Origin: Clostridiales bacterium
GTDB lineage: Bacteria; Bacillota; DSM-16504; Desulfitibacterales; JAICDB01
Direction of reading: 5' to 3'
Assembly: GCA_020063565.1 (NCBI GenBank)
Contig: JAICDB010000004.1
Span: 62,001 to 126,000 of the forward strand
Length of the DNA stretch: 64,000 nucleotides
The notes below the pieces were generated by a model. That model was not told where the DNA came from. It saw only the letters and a program-made list of their open reading frames with translations, and searched no databases. Of this stretch, positions 52,617-62,054 are shown piece after piece (the stretch's first letter is position 1; each line of letters begins with the position of its first letter). The position numbers and the translations under genes are program-made.

Positions 52617-53879
52617 ATGAGTATTGCAATACCTTACGGACAAAAGTTTATTGCATGGAATCCTCCTGCTAATGTTAATCCGGAAATTTTATACTTAAAA
52701 GATGCTCCGGCTGCAAAGGATCAGCTGGAGGAAGTTAGAAAGGCCATTGAAAATCCTATAGGCAGTAAAAGGCTTGAAGATTTTGAGGGAATTCAAAGTG
52801 TTGCAATTGCAATTGCAGATCTAACAAGGCCGGTACCACACAAAACAATTTTACCACCAATTATAGAAAAACTCGAAAAAAATGGTGTAAAACCTGATAA
52901 TATTACTTTAATTGTTGGAACGGGGCTACATAGAGTTTCGACAGAAGATGAGTGGGAACAATTAGTGGGGAAGGAAGTTTTAAATAAGGTTAATATTATA
53001 AGTCATAATGCTGAAGATTCTGATTTGCAAGTTAATCTAGGGGTGACAAGTAAGGGAACTCCTGTAGAGATAAATAAGCATTATGCAGAAGCAGATTTGA
53101 AAATTGTTGTAGGTATGATTGACCCGCATCAGTTTGAAGGTTTCACCGGTGGCGCCAAGGGGCTGGCAATTGGTCTTGGTAGTGAAAGATTAATAACTGC
53201 TAATCATTCAATGTTGACAGATGAAAATTCAATTTTAGGTCAAGTAGAGGGTAATCCTGCAAGGGAAGACTTGGATGAAGTAGGAAAGATAGCAGGTATT
53301 GATTTTATTGTTAATGTTGTTTTAAATGATCATAAAGAAATTGTAAAAGCTGTTGCCGGTGACTTTATTAAAGCTCACCGTGAAGGAGTGAGGATAGCGC
53401 GTGAAATAGTTGAAGTGCCCGTTTCTGGAGAAGTGGACATTGTAATTACTTCCCCGGGGGGATTTCCAAAGGATTTAAATGTCTACCAGGCACAAAAAGC
53501 TTTGGCGCATGCTTCTTTAGTAGTGAAAAAAGGCGGAGTAATAATACTTACAGCTGAGTGTCGGGAAGGAGTTGGAGAGGAGAAATTTCTAAAAACAATG
53601 GCAGAAAGCGCAACTCCTCAAGAATTAATGGACAAGTTTCGTAAGAGGGAGTTTGAAATGGGTGTACATAAAGCCTTTCTGTGGTGTCGCTCGCTGGCTA
53701 AGGCTCATACAATTTTAGTATCAGATTATATAGATGGGAAGACGTCCAAAATATTGATGGTTCAAAAATGCCGGACTTTGGAAGAGGCATTTACTGAAGC
53801 CTGCAAAAAAATTAGAACAGATTCTCCAAAGGTGGCGGTGATGCCAAAGGCTTCTTCAACGATACCGGTTCAAGGATAG
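52617..53879 (+). CDS. larA: LarA-family nickel-dependent lactate racemase-like protein
   Basis: A 420-residue protein of the LarA family (DUF2088). The expected catalytic and cofactor residues are present: DLTRP at residues 68-72, GTGLHR with His105, DPHQFEGFTGGAKG with His171 and Lys181, and TANHSML with His197. LarA uses a nickel-pincer nucleotide to racemise lactate or related 2-hydroxy acids. The larB, larC and larE genes that make the cofactor are not in the window, and family members act on various substrates, so the substrate is open. Confidence 0.87.
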   Translation: MSIAIPYGQKFIAWNPPANVNPEILYLKDAPAAKDQLEEVRKAIENPIGSKRLEDFEGIQSVAIAIADLTRPVPHKTILPPIIEKLEKNGVKPDNITLIVGTGLHRVSTEDEWEQLVGKEVLNKVNIISHNAEDSDLQVNLGVTSKGTPVEINKHYAEADLKIVVGMIDPHQFEGFTGGAKGLAIGLGSERLITANHSMLTDENSILGQVEGNPAREDLDEVGKIAGIDFIVNVVLNDHKEIVKAVAGDFIKAHREGVRIAREIVEVPVSGEVDIVITSPGGFPKDLNVYQAQKALAHASLVVKKGGVIILTAECREGVGEEKFLKTMAESATPQELMDKFRKREFEMGVHKAFLWCRSLAKAHTILVSDYIDGKTSKILMVQKCRTLEEAFTEACKKIRTDSPKVAVMPKASSTIPVQG

Positions 53880-53920
53880 AATAAAAGCATTTTATACTAA
53901 GCTTCAAGTGTTTTAAGCAA

Positions 53921-53970
53921 AGCCTATATCTTAATTGCTAAGTCAATTAAGATATAGGCTAACTTTTACT
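53921..53970. terminator. bidirectional terminator after larA
   Basis: A perfect 17-base inverted repeat, AGCCTATATCTTAATTG (53921-53937) and its complement (53944-53960), with a 6-base loop, then a T-rich tract. The convergent flavoprotein gene ends just beyond. Confidence 0.88.
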
Positions 53971-55095
53971 TTAGCTTAAAGCCTGTCTAAAGATGCTGTA
54001 TTTATTTATTAAGTACCGGAAGAGATCTTTATATGTTCCTTTACCATATACTACTGCCAGTAAATTTTCTGCAATTAAAGGATCCGAATTGACCAAACGA
54101 TTTATGACAGGAAGCGCGTTATAAATTAACCGCGCTAAAATATCAGCCTGCCTCAATTCTGGTAGGATACGCTTCTGGATCATAGCTGAATACTCTTGTA
54201 AATTATTATTTATAATGGCATTTGCTGCCCAGATACCTGTTTGAAGAGCATAATATATCCCTTCACCGCATAATGGGTCAACTAAACCTGCTGCATCACC
54301 TGTCAGGAGAACATGACCGGTATGTAATACAGGATTTTTTTCTTTTATTAGTGGAATAGGATGAGCTTTAAGTATAAGTTCTTGATGCCCCCCTAGTCCA
54401 ATTTCCTTTTTAAACTTATAGTAATATTTGTTAAGCCCCTTCAGAGAAGGTGAGAAGGATCCTATACCAATGGAAAGTACTTTTTCCTTTGGAAATATCC
54501 AGCCATAGCCATGGGGGATAATTCCGTAATGAAGTTCCATTCTATTCTTATCTACCTTTAGATCAGGTGTTATGTTTATTTCGCCTTCAACTGCCATTGC
54601 CCTTTTCTTGTTTATATTGAAAAATTTGGAAGCAACAATACTATGGGCGCCATCTGCTCCTACCAAATATTTTCCATTGTACTGTGACTTATCTGTTTTA
54701 ACGATTATATGCCCTTTATCTTGGTCAAGATCTACAACCTTTTCTGCGGTTTTTAAATGGATACCATATTTTTGAGCCTCTTGTACCAGGAGGTAATCAA
54801 GCTTTTGCCTCATACACATTTTTATGGTTATGTAGTCAAAGGCCAAATGAACATTATTTTTATACTTGTAAATAAAATCTACTTCGTCTATCCCGTTTTC
54901 TAGAACTTGCTCAAGTTTAATATTCAAGTTTTCTTTCAAGATAGAGTATGATTTTTGAGATAAACCTCCTCCGCATGCTTTATATCTCGGCAATAAATGT
55001 TTTTCAATTAAGAGGACTTTTTTACCTTCCTTACCTAACGATATGGCACATGCTGCACCGGCAGGGCCTGCACCAATAACTATTGCATCATACAT
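53971..55095 (-). CDS. geranylgeranyl-reductase-family FAD oxidoreductase
   Basis: A 374-residue flavoprotein. The FAD motif GAGPAGAACA lies near residues 8-17, RYKACGGGLS near 37-46 is typical of the geranylgeranyl reductase group, and VLLTGDAAGLVDPLCGEGIYYAL near 270-292 is the second FAD motif. Members saturate isoprenoid chains of lipids or quinones, or oxidise other substrates. RBS AAAGGAGG precedes it. The substrate is unknown. Confidence 0.85.
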   Translation of the reverse strand: MYDAIVIGAGPAGAACAISLGKEGKKVLLIEKHLLPRYKACGGGLSQKSYSILKENLNIKLEQVLENGIDEVDFIYKYKNNVHLAFDYITIKMCMRQKLDYLLVQEAQKYGIHLKTAEKVVDLDQDKGHIIVKTDKSQYNGKYLVGADGAHSIVASKFFNINKKRAMAVEGEINITPDLKVDKNRMELHYGIIPHGYGWIFPKEKVLSIGIGSFSPSLKGLNKYYYKFKKEIGLGGHQELILKAHPIPLIKEKNPVLHTGHVLLTGDAAGLVDPLCGEGIYYALQTGIWAANAIINNNLQEYSAMIQKRILPELRQADILARLIYNALPVINRLVNSDPLIAENLLAVVYGKGTYKDLFRYLINKYSIFRQALS

Positions 55096-55147
55096 TTCAT
55101 ACCTCCTTTCTTTAAGAGTTTTACATAGTATTTCGATAAATGCCTAT

Positions 55148-56062
55148 TTATTCCCTGCAAATAAATTCTACAACATGTGCATACCAGTTACTAAATGGGA
55201 GTATGGCAAGTGAAGATATAATATTGTAAATGGTATGAGCATTTGCAATTTGTCTGGGTAAATTGGAAGAGGTAAGGGAAATTAGATAAGAAAATGGCTC
55301 AATAATAGGAAAAAAAATGATTGCACCTGCCATATTTAATAAAACATGGGCCATAGCAACTCTTCTGGCAGCCGGGCTACCGCCTGCTGCTGCTAAGATT
55401 GCTGTTATGCAAGTTCCTATATTACTTCCCAGTACTACCGCGACTGCTCCCTGTAATTCTATTAGCCCTTGAGCTGCTAAAGCCAATGTCATGCCTATTA
55501 TTGTACTACTGGATTGAAATAATGCAGTAAGAGAAGTACTTATTAACATTGTTAAGAGTAGATTATTGTTTCCGGATGCTAGAAATTTTTTTGTAACAGG
55601 GAGGTACTTTAAAGGTTCTACTGCCAGTGTCATCCATTTGAGTCCTAAGAATATCAGGCCAAATCCTAAAAAAGCCTGACCAATAAAGCGTAACTTCGAT
55701 TTTTTTAAAGGAATTAAAGAAATGCCAACTCCTACAAAAAAAGGGGACCACTTTGTAATATCAAGTGTTATTATTTGAGCTGTAACAGTTGTACCTACAT
55801 TTGTTCCAAGTATTATACCTATTGTTTGGGGGAAAGTCATAGCTCCAACATTTACCAATCCAATTGCTATGACTGTCACGGCGCTGCTGCTTTGAATTAT
55901 TGAAGTTATTACTGCTCCCGTTAGTGCTCCTCGAACCGGAGAAGAAGTAAATCTTAAGAGGATATTTTTTATCTTAGAAAGGGAAATTTTTTCGAATCCA
56001 AGTTTCATTATCTGCATACCTGCCAAAAAACAGGCTAAACCACAGAAAAATAAAAGTAGCAT
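55148..56062 (-). CDS. Na/Pi cotransporter family protein
   Basis: A 304-residue membrane protein with about eight hydrophobic segments and two inverted repeats carrying the QSSS motif: TSIIQSSSAVTVIAIGL and TALFQSSSTIIGMTLAL. This identifies the Na/phosphate cotransporter (NptA/YjbB) family. It lacks the PhoU-like C-terminal domain of longer members. The start at 56062 has GGAAGGAG upstream and avoids the 11 extra residues of the longer frame. The gap to 56285 holds no further gene. Confidence 0.88.
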   Translation of the reverse strand: MLLLFFCGLACFLAGMQIMKLGFEKISLSKIKNILLRFTSSPVRGALTGAVITSIIQSSSAVTVIAIGLVNVGAMTFPQTIGIILGTNVGTTVTAQIITLDITKWSPFFVGVGISLIPLKKSKLRFIGQAFLGFGLIFLGLKWMTLAVEPLKYLPVTKKFLASGNNNLLLTMLISTSLTALFQSSSTIIGMTLALAAQGLIELQGAVAVVLGSNIGTCITAILAAAGGSPAARRVAMAHVLLNMAGAIIFFPIIEPFSYLISLTSSNLPRQIANAHTIYNIISSLAILPFSNWYAHVVEFICRE

Positions 56063-56284
56063 ATTATAAGACTCCTTCCAAATAATTAAAAGCATTTCTA
56101 AAAATAGATATTTTATGTCTAATTTGGTTATTACCCCTATTAACTTATTATATTTTTTATAGAAAATATTACATTTACTTATTCTTATTTGTTTTTTGCA
56201 TTTTTTGAAGGAAAATTGCTTAATGTATCGAACTAGTTTTAAGATTAGCTATTTTGGGACTGGATGTCGGAGAGGAGGATACAA

Positions 56285-56854
56285 GTGGAGGAATATAACC
56301 TTAATGAAGCTTTAGGAAATGCTAAGTCCTTTAGGCAGAAAATTGAGGAAAAAAGCGGTGTAAAACTTTCAGATTGCTACCAGTGCGGTAAATGTGCTGC
56401 CGGGTGTCCAGTTGCATTTGCAATGGATTATACTCCCAGGCAAATTATTCGTTTATTGCAGGTAGGTCTCTTTGAAGAAGCATTGCAGGCAAAGTCAGTG
56501 TGGCTCTGTGCAGCTTGTGAAACTTGTTATGCACGGTGTCCGCACGGAGTGGGAATTCCTAAGATTATGGAAGCTGTTAGAATAGAAGCTGACAAGAAAG
56601 GAATCAAACCGGAAAAAACTTTGGATTTATTTACAAACTTATTTTTGCAGTCAGTTGAAAAATACGGTAGGGTTCATGAAATGGGTATGATGGTAAGATA
56701 CAACATTCTTTCATTGAAACCCTTCCAGGATGCAACGAGCGCCCCCAAGTTATTTTTTACAGGAAAAATAAGCCCGCTGCCTCACAAAATCAAAGATAAT
56801 GGCGCTGTTAAGAAAATATTTGAAAATGTTAGGGCGAAAGGGGGGAATGTCTAA
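56285..56854 (+). CDS. hdrC: heterodisulfide reductase subunit C (HdrC-like)
   Basis: A 189-residue protein with two 4Fe-4S motifs: CYQCGKCAAGCP and CAACETCYARCP. HdrC carries electrons from HdrA to HdrB. The GTG at 56285 is chosen because AGAGGAGG lies 6 bases before it; the ATG at 56264 has only a weak site. It begins the Hdr/Flx operon and abuts hdrB. Confidence 0.92.
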   Translation: MEEYNLNEALGNAKSFRQKIEEKSGVKLSDCYQCGKCAAGCPVAFAMDYTPRQIIRLLQVGLFEEALQAKSVWLCAACETCYARCPHGVGIPKIMEAVRIEADKKGIKPEKTLDLFTNLFLQSVEKYGRVHEMGMMVRYNILSLKPFQDATSAPKLFFTGKISPLPHKIKDNGAVKKIFENVRAKGGNV

Positions 56855-57745
56855 ATGAAATATGCATACTATCCGGGATGTTCCCTAAATGCTACAGGCA
56901 TTGAATACAATATCTCAACTAAGGCTGTAGCAAAGCATTTAGGTCTGGAATTGTGGGAAATTCCCGAATGGAACTGCTGTGGAGCTTCTGCAGCTCATAA
57001 TAAAGATCATCTTTTAGCGCTGGCTCTACCGGCTCGCAATCTTGCAATCGCTGAAAAGGAAGATCTTGATGTGGCTGTGCCATGTGCTGCCTGTTACTGC
57101 AGGATGAAAGCGACGCAGATGGAAGTTAGAAACTCTGCGGAGATGAAAAAGACAATTGAAGAAGTTATTGAAATGGAATATTCGGCTAAAAACGAAGTTA
57201 AAGCCCTGTTAGATGTTATGGTTAACCATGTAGGACTGGATGAGATAAAGGAGAAGGTAGTGAAACCCTTATCGGGACTTAAAGTGGCAAGTTATTACGG
57301 CTGCCTGCTTGTAAGGCCCCCTGAACTGGGCTTTGATGATCCTGAGGATCCCCAAACAATGGACAATTTAGTCCAAACACTGGGAGGTACGCCTGTCAAC
57401 TGGTCATTTAAAGTGGAATGCTGTGGAGCAGGACATTCAACTGCAAAACCTGCTGTTGGCTTACAGATGATTGAGGCAATATTAAGGGATGCTAAGGAAA
57501 ATGAAGCGGATTGCATTATAGTTGCCTGTCCACTTTGTTTCCTAAACTTAGACATGCACCAAAAGGATGTTACATCAGGACAGGACTTAAACCTGCCAAT
57601 ATTTTATTTTACTGAATTAATGGGGGTAGCTATGGGCTATTCACCCAAAGAATTAGGTATGGAGAAGCACTTTGTTAACCCTGTACCGCTTTTAGAAAAG
57701 AAAGAGATTTTACGTCATCCAAGTGCAAGGAGGGAAGAAGCGTGA
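56855..57745 (+). CDS. hdrB: heterodisulfide reductase subunit B (HdrB-like)
   Basis: A 296-residue protein with two CCG domains: PGCSLN, EWNCCGASAAH and PCAACYCR in the first; YGCLLVRP, VECCGAGHS and CPLCFLNLD in the second. These bind the non-cubane 4Fe-4S clusters that reduce a disulfide. In bacteria the partner may be DsrC-like protein or another thiol; none is encoded here. It overlaps hdrA by 4 bases. Confidence 0.92.
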   Translation: MKYAYYPGCSLNATGIEYNISTKAVAKHLGLELWEIPEWNCCGASAAHNKDHLLALALPARNLAIAEKEDLDVAVPCAACYCRMKATQMEVRNSAEMKKTIEEVIEMEYSAKNEVKALLDVMVNHVGLDEIKEKVVKPLSGLKVASYYGCLLVRPPELGFDDPEDPQTMDNLVQTLGGTPVNWSFKVECCGAGHSTAKPAVGLQMIEAILRDAKENEADCIIVACPLCFLNLDMHQKDVTSGQDLNLPIFYFTELMGVAMGYSPKELGMEKHFVNPVPLLEKKEILRHPSARREEA

Positions 57746-59724
57746 AACGTGTAGGTGTATTTATCTGCCATTGTGGTTCAAATATTGCATCTGTTGTTGA
57801 TGTTAAGAGCGTTGCTGAAGCAGCTAAAAGTTTCCCCTATGTTGCCTATGCCACAGATTACCAGTTTATGTGCTCAGAACCCGGACAGGAAGTAATTAAA
57901 AAGGCAATCAAAGAACATAACCTTGATAGGGTTGTAGTAGCTTCATGTACTCCCAGGCTGCATGAACCTACCTTTCAAAAAACTTTAGAAAGTGCAGGTC
58001 TAAACCCCTATATGCTGGAAATGGCCAATATTAGGGAACAGTGTGCCTGGGTTCACTCTAAAAATAAAGAAGAAGCAACCATCAAGGCAATAGACCTTGT
58101 TAGGACAGCGGTTGCCAAGGTAACAAGAAACGAACAATTATTTGCAAATAAAATACCTAACAATAAAAAGGCTCTCGTGATAGGGGCAGGAATTGCAGGT
58201 ATGCAAACTGCTATTGATATTGCTGACGCAGGATATAAGGTTGTTTTAGTTGAGAAAGAGCCTACCATAGGAGGTAATATGGTCAAGTTGGACAAGACGT
58301 TCCCTACACTTGACTGTTCTGCTTGAATTAGCACTCCGAAAATGGTTGCTGCGGCGCAGCACCCCAATATTGAAATAATGACATATGCTGAAGTTGAGAA
58401 GGTAAATGGATATATTGGAAACTTTGAAGTTACCATCCGCAAAAAGGCGAGATGTGTAGATGAAGAAAAATGTACAGGTTGCGGTTTGTGCCAGGAAAAA
58501 TGTCCCTCCAAGGTAGATAGTGAATTTGACCTGGGGCTAGGAAAGAGAAAGGCAATTTATACTCCTTTCCCGCAGGCTGTTCCCAATGTTCCTGTCATTG
58601 ACAAAGAAAACTGCCGTAAGTTTACAAAAAATAAGTGCGGTATTTGTCAAAAGCTTTGTCCTACCGGTGCGGTGGATTATGAGCAAAAGGATGAAATCAT
58701 CACCGATAAATTTGGTGCTATAGTTATGGCAACCGGTTTTGAACAGTTTAAGTGGGAAGAAGTTTACGGTGAATATGGTTATGGCAAATACCCCGACGTT
58801 ATCACAGGGTTACATTTTGAAAGGATGAACAATGCCTCCGGCCCAACTGGAGGTAAAATCGTCCGTCCTTCTGATGGTAAAGAACCCAAGACAGTAGTAT
58901 TTATCAAGTGTGTTGGTTCAAGGGATGAAGCAAAAGCAAAATCCTATTGTTCCAGAGCGTGCTGTATGTATACGGCTAAGCATGCACACCAGGTAAAAGA
59001 AAAGATAGCAGATTCAGAAGCGATTGTCTTCTATATGGATGTGCGTACCCCCGGAAAAGCATACGATGAATTTTATGAAAAAACACTTGAAGACGGTGCC
59101 TTATATTTAAGGGGACGTGTTTCCAAGATTTATCAAAAGGGAGATAAATTAATTGTTAAAGGTGAAGATACCCTTGTTGGAAAGCCCCTCCAGGTTGAAG
59201 CTGATTTAGTTGTATTGGCTACTGCCATGGTCCCTGCGGAAGGATATGAGGAGATCGCTAAAAAAGTTGGGGTAGCCTTTGATAAGGATGGCTGGCTCCA
59301 GGAAGCGCATCCAAAATTACGTCCTGTTGAAACTCATACTGCAGGTGTTTTTGTAGCAGGTGCTTGCCAGGGGCCTAAGGATATTCCTGATACCGTTGCA
59401 CAGGCAAGTGCGGCAGCTTCCAAGGTAGCAGCTCTATTTACCAAGGATGAATTAACTACCAGCCCGCTCATTAGTGAAGTAGATACTTCCAAGTGTTCCG
59501 GTTGCGGAATGTGCGAGCCTGTATGTCCATACAATGCAATAGCAATGAAAACTATCTCTGAAAGGGTACCGGGTGGACAAAGGGAAAGACAGGTATCTGA
59601 AGTAAATGCAGGACTGTGTCAGGGTTGTGGTGCTTGCACTGTTGCTTGTCGTTCGGGAGCAATAAATCTTAAAGGATTTACAAACGAACAAATCTTAGCG
59701 GAGGTGGATGCAATATGTCTGTAG
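57742..59724 (+). CDS. hdrA: heterodisulfide reductase subunit A (HdrA), predicted selenoprotein
   Basis: A 660-residue protein read through an in-frame UGA at 58324-58326 as selenocysteine 195. Upstream the frame ends [10 protein letters not shown]; downstream it continues ISTPKMV in the same frame. HdrA proteins read DCSAC at this place, and some archaeal HdrA proteins have Sec there. The FAD motif [10 protein letters not shown] is near residue 150. Four ferredoxin-type motifs follow: [33 protein letters not shown] and [11 protein letters not shown]. The start is GTG. HdrA holds the bifurcating flavin. The alternative, a nonsense mutation, is unlikely given the second UGA in mvhD. Confidence 0.9.
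58324..58365 (+). promoter_or_regulatory. Sec UGA codon and candidate bacterial SECIS in hdrA
   Basis: UGA at 58324-58326 is followed by TGCTGC (58347-58352) pairing with GCAGCA (58356-58361) around the loop GGC. GG/CC extends the stem past a bulged T at 58346. The loop begins 27 bases after the UGA, within the usual range for bacterial SECIS hairpins, and starts with GG. Confidence 0.75.
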
Positions 59725-60158
59725 AGGCAGTAAAGGATACAGCATGGGAACCGAAAATTGTTGCCTTTACATGTCACTGGTGTGCATATGCCGGTGCCGA
59801 TTTGGCAGGTTTAAACCGCATGCAGTATCCACCCAATGTGCGTTTAATAAGGGTTCCATGCTCAGGTAGAGTTAATCCTCAGTTTGTTTTACGGGCGTTT
59901 CAAAGGGGAGCCGATGCAGTATTGGTTGCCGGTTGACATCCCGGTGACTGCCACTATGTTAGTGGCAATTATTTCACCAGGCGCCGTTACCTGGTCATGC
60001 AGCGCTTATTGGAATATGTGGGTATTGAACCTGAGCGTTTTCAAGCACGCTGGGTTTCCGGGTCTGAAGCGGCTAAATTTGCTGAAATAGTTACTTCACT
60101 TACAGAAGATATTAAGGCTCTGGGGCCGAATAGGAAGTTGAGGGATGACCATGAGTAA
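59715..60158 (+). CDS. mvhD: MvhD/FlxD-type iron-sulfur protein, predicted selenoprotein
   Basis: A 147-residue protein read through UGA at 59934-59936 as selenocysteine 74. The frame reads GADAVLVAG, then Sec, then [11 protein letters not shown]; other MvhD proteins read GCHPGDCHY. The N terminus has [12 protein letters not shown] and [10 protein letters not shown], which supply the other cluster ligands. The protein passes electrons from an oxidoreductase to HdrA. Methanococcal VhuD also uses Sec here. It overlaps hdrA by 10 bases and the next gene by 14. An out-of-frame open stretch at 59884-60090 is not the real continuation. Confidence 0.9.
59934..59967 (+). promoter_or_regulatory. Sec UGA codon and candidate bacterial SECIS in mvhD
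   Basis: UGA at 59934-59936 is followed after 12 bases by TGCCACTA (59949-59956), a TGT loop, and TAGTGGCA (59960-59967), a perfect 8-bp hairpin. Position and size fit a bacterial SECIS. Confidence 0.75.
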
Positions 60159-61014
60159 TGAACTAACAACACAAATGAGAGAACTTGCAAAGAAACTGTT
60201 GGAAGAAGAAAAAGTACAAATGGTCATAGGCTGGGAAAAAGGTAGCTTACCTTACCACTCAACCCCTGTTTTTGTTACAAACCCGGAAGATGCCCAGAAA
60301 TTGATATGGGATGAATACTGTGCAAATAATTTGGCTTCCTATCTCTTGGATTATAGAAACAGTGGAATGAAGATTGCTCTCTTTGTGAAGGGGTGTGACT
60401 CCAGGGCAATTGTAAGACTCCTACAGGATCAACAGATAAATAGGGAAAATGTTTATGTAATAGGCATAAATTGCCCGGGTATAAAGGATAATTTTAATCC
60501 TGAAAAAGAAATTGCAGAAAGATGCAGGGATTGTACTCACCCTGAACCTGTTTTATATGATGAAATTATAGGTGAAAAACCCGATCGTGCTTCTGATAAG
60601 GAACGTTTTGAAGGTATAGAAGAAATAGAAAATATGACCCCTGATGAAAAATATCAGTTCTGGCAAAAGGAATACGACAAGTGTATTCGCTGCTTTGCAT
60701 GTCGTAATGTTTGCCCGGGTTGCAGCTGCAGAGAATGCATTTTTGATCAGGGACAAAAATGGTTAGAACGACGGGTAGTAAGTTCTGAGAATGCCTTTTA
60801 TCATTTAACAAGGGCCCTTCACCTTGCTGGAAGATGTATAGAATGCGGGGAATGTGAAAGGGTTTGCCCGATGAATATTCCCATTATGAAACTCAATAAG
60901 AAGATTGCCAAGGATATAGACAGCCTGTTTGGGCCCTATGAGGCTGCTGTCAATTTGGAGGAAATGCCTCCTCTCGGTAAATATAAAGAAGAAGATCCTG
61001 AAGAATTCATGTAG
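60145..61014 (+). CDS. 4Fe-4S protein of the Hdr/Flx operon (FlxC-like)
   Basis: A 289-residue protein. Residues 1-135 resemble the N-terminal domain of coenzyme F420 hydrogenase beta-like proteins (FVKGCDSRAIVRLLQ; VIGINCPG). Two ferredoxin motifs follow: CIRCFACRNVCPGCSC and CIECGECERVCPM. Similar genes sit beside hdrABC in Desulfovibrio flxABCD operons and are thought to relay electrons between a NADH-oxidising flavoprotein and the MvhD-like subunit. The name FlxC is by context. Confidence 0.75.
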   Translation: MTMSNELTTQMRELAKKLLEEEKVQMVIGWEKGSLPYHSTPVFVTNPEDAQKLIWDEYCANNLASYLLDYRNSGMKIALFVKGCDSRAIVRLLQDQQINRENVYVIGINCPGIKDNFNPEKEIAERCRDCTHPEPVLYDEIIGEKPDRASDKERFEGIEEIENMTPDEKYQFWQKEYDKCIRCFACRNVCPGCSCRECIFDQGQKWLERRVVSSENAFYHLTRALHLAGRCIECGECERVCPMNIPIMKLNKKIAKDIDSLFGPYEAAVNLEEMPPLGKYKEEDPEEFM

Positions 61015-61028
61015 AGGGAGGTGTCAGA

Positions 61029-62054
61029 ATGAAAATTATTAATGTAGAAAAAATACCAGAGATTATCAAGAAATGGCAAAATGATTGTGAAGTATTTGTC
61101 CCTGTAGACAATGAAGGTGCTGTGGATTTTATACCTTGGAGTGAAGGAAGTAAGATAACATTAGAAGGCAATTCTCTTGTTCCACCTAAAAAGTTGTTTT
61201 TCCCGCAAACAGAGACTCTATATAAATATGAAACCAAGGGCCAGAGTGCAAATGTCATTGCTTTGGAAGAAAAAACAGCACAACGTATCATTTTTGGTAT
61301 TAGGCCCTGTGATTTAAAAAGCCTGGAAATGCTGGATGATGTCTTTTTGACCAAGGGGTTTGTGGATCCTTATTACAAGTTAAAAAGGGAAAATACAGCG
61401 CTGGTAGCCCTTTTATGTGCTGAAGCTTGTGATACTTGTTTCTGTACATCCATGAATATAGACCCCGGGGCTGCCTCAGGCGCCGATATTGTTGCTTGTA
61501 AATCCGGAGAACAGTTAGGGTTACAAGCGCAAACGGAAAAAGGTGAGGAACTTCTGAACAAAGTTTCCCAATTAACAACTGAAGGTGAGATTGATTTTAA
61601 AAAGGCCGGTAATTTTAAGTTGCAGGCAGATATAGAGGGCTTAGCTGAAAAGTTAAAAGAACACTTTGAAAGCCCTTACTGGGAAGCTGCTTGCAGGAAG
61701 TGTATTGGTTGCGGTACTTGTACGTATCTTTGCCCAACATGTCATTGTTTTGATATCAACAGTAATACAAGGGGAGACCACGGTATAAAAACCAGATGCT
61801 GGGATTCCTGTATGTTCTCAGAATATACCCTGATGGCCGGCGGTCATAACCCGAGACCTGGCAAAAAGGAAAGATTTAGGCAGCGTTTCTTGCACAAATT
61901 GCAGTATTTCCCTGAAAGATACAATAAGACGGCATGTGTAGGTTGTGGAAGATGCCTGGCTAAATGCCCGGCAATTGTAGATATTACAAGGATTATTACC
62001 GAACTAAGGGAGGTGACCGGAATTGGCACAGGAAATGTTGAAAGCGTCAGCTAA
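61029..62054 (+). CDS. 4Fe-4S protein resembling anaerobic sulfite reductase subunit A (FlxB-like)
   Basis: A 341-residue protein. The N-terminal part has FGIRPCDLKSLEMLDDVFL and CAEACDTCFCTSM. The C-terminal part has two ferredoxin motifs, CRKCIGCGTCTYLCPTCHC and CVGCGRCLAKCP. This layout matches AsrA/HydB-like subunits and the FlxB subunit of Flx-Hdr complexes. No sulfite reductase catalytic subunit (AsrC) is nearby, which favours the Flx reading. It overlaps the next gene by 32 bases. Confidence 0.78.
   Translation: MKIINVEKIPEIIKKWQNDCEVFVPVDNEGAVDFIPWSEGSKITLEGNSLVPPKKLFFPQTETLYKYETKGQSANVIALEEKTAQRIIFGIRPCDLKSLEMLDDVFLTKGFVDPYYKLKRENTALVALLCAEACDTCFCTSMNIDPGAASGADIVACKSGEQLGLQAQTEKGEELLNKVSQLTTEGEIDFKKAGNFKLQADIEGLAEKLKEHFESPYWEAACRKCIGCGTCTYLCPTCHCFDINSNTRGDHGIKTRCWDSCMFSEYTLMAGGHNPRPGKKERFRQRFLHKLQYFPERYNKTACVGCGRCLAKCPAIVDITRIITELREVTGIGTGNVESVS

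Noticed and set aside
57742-58326. hdrA read as a truncated gene or pseudogene ending at UGA 58324
   Set aside because: The reading frame continues intact, the UGA sits at a family Cys, and mvhD shows the same pattern. Sec read-through explains both.
59884-60090. Open frame overlapping the mvhD UGA
   Set aside because: It is out of frame with mvhD and matches no family; the true continuation is the mvhD frame to 60158.
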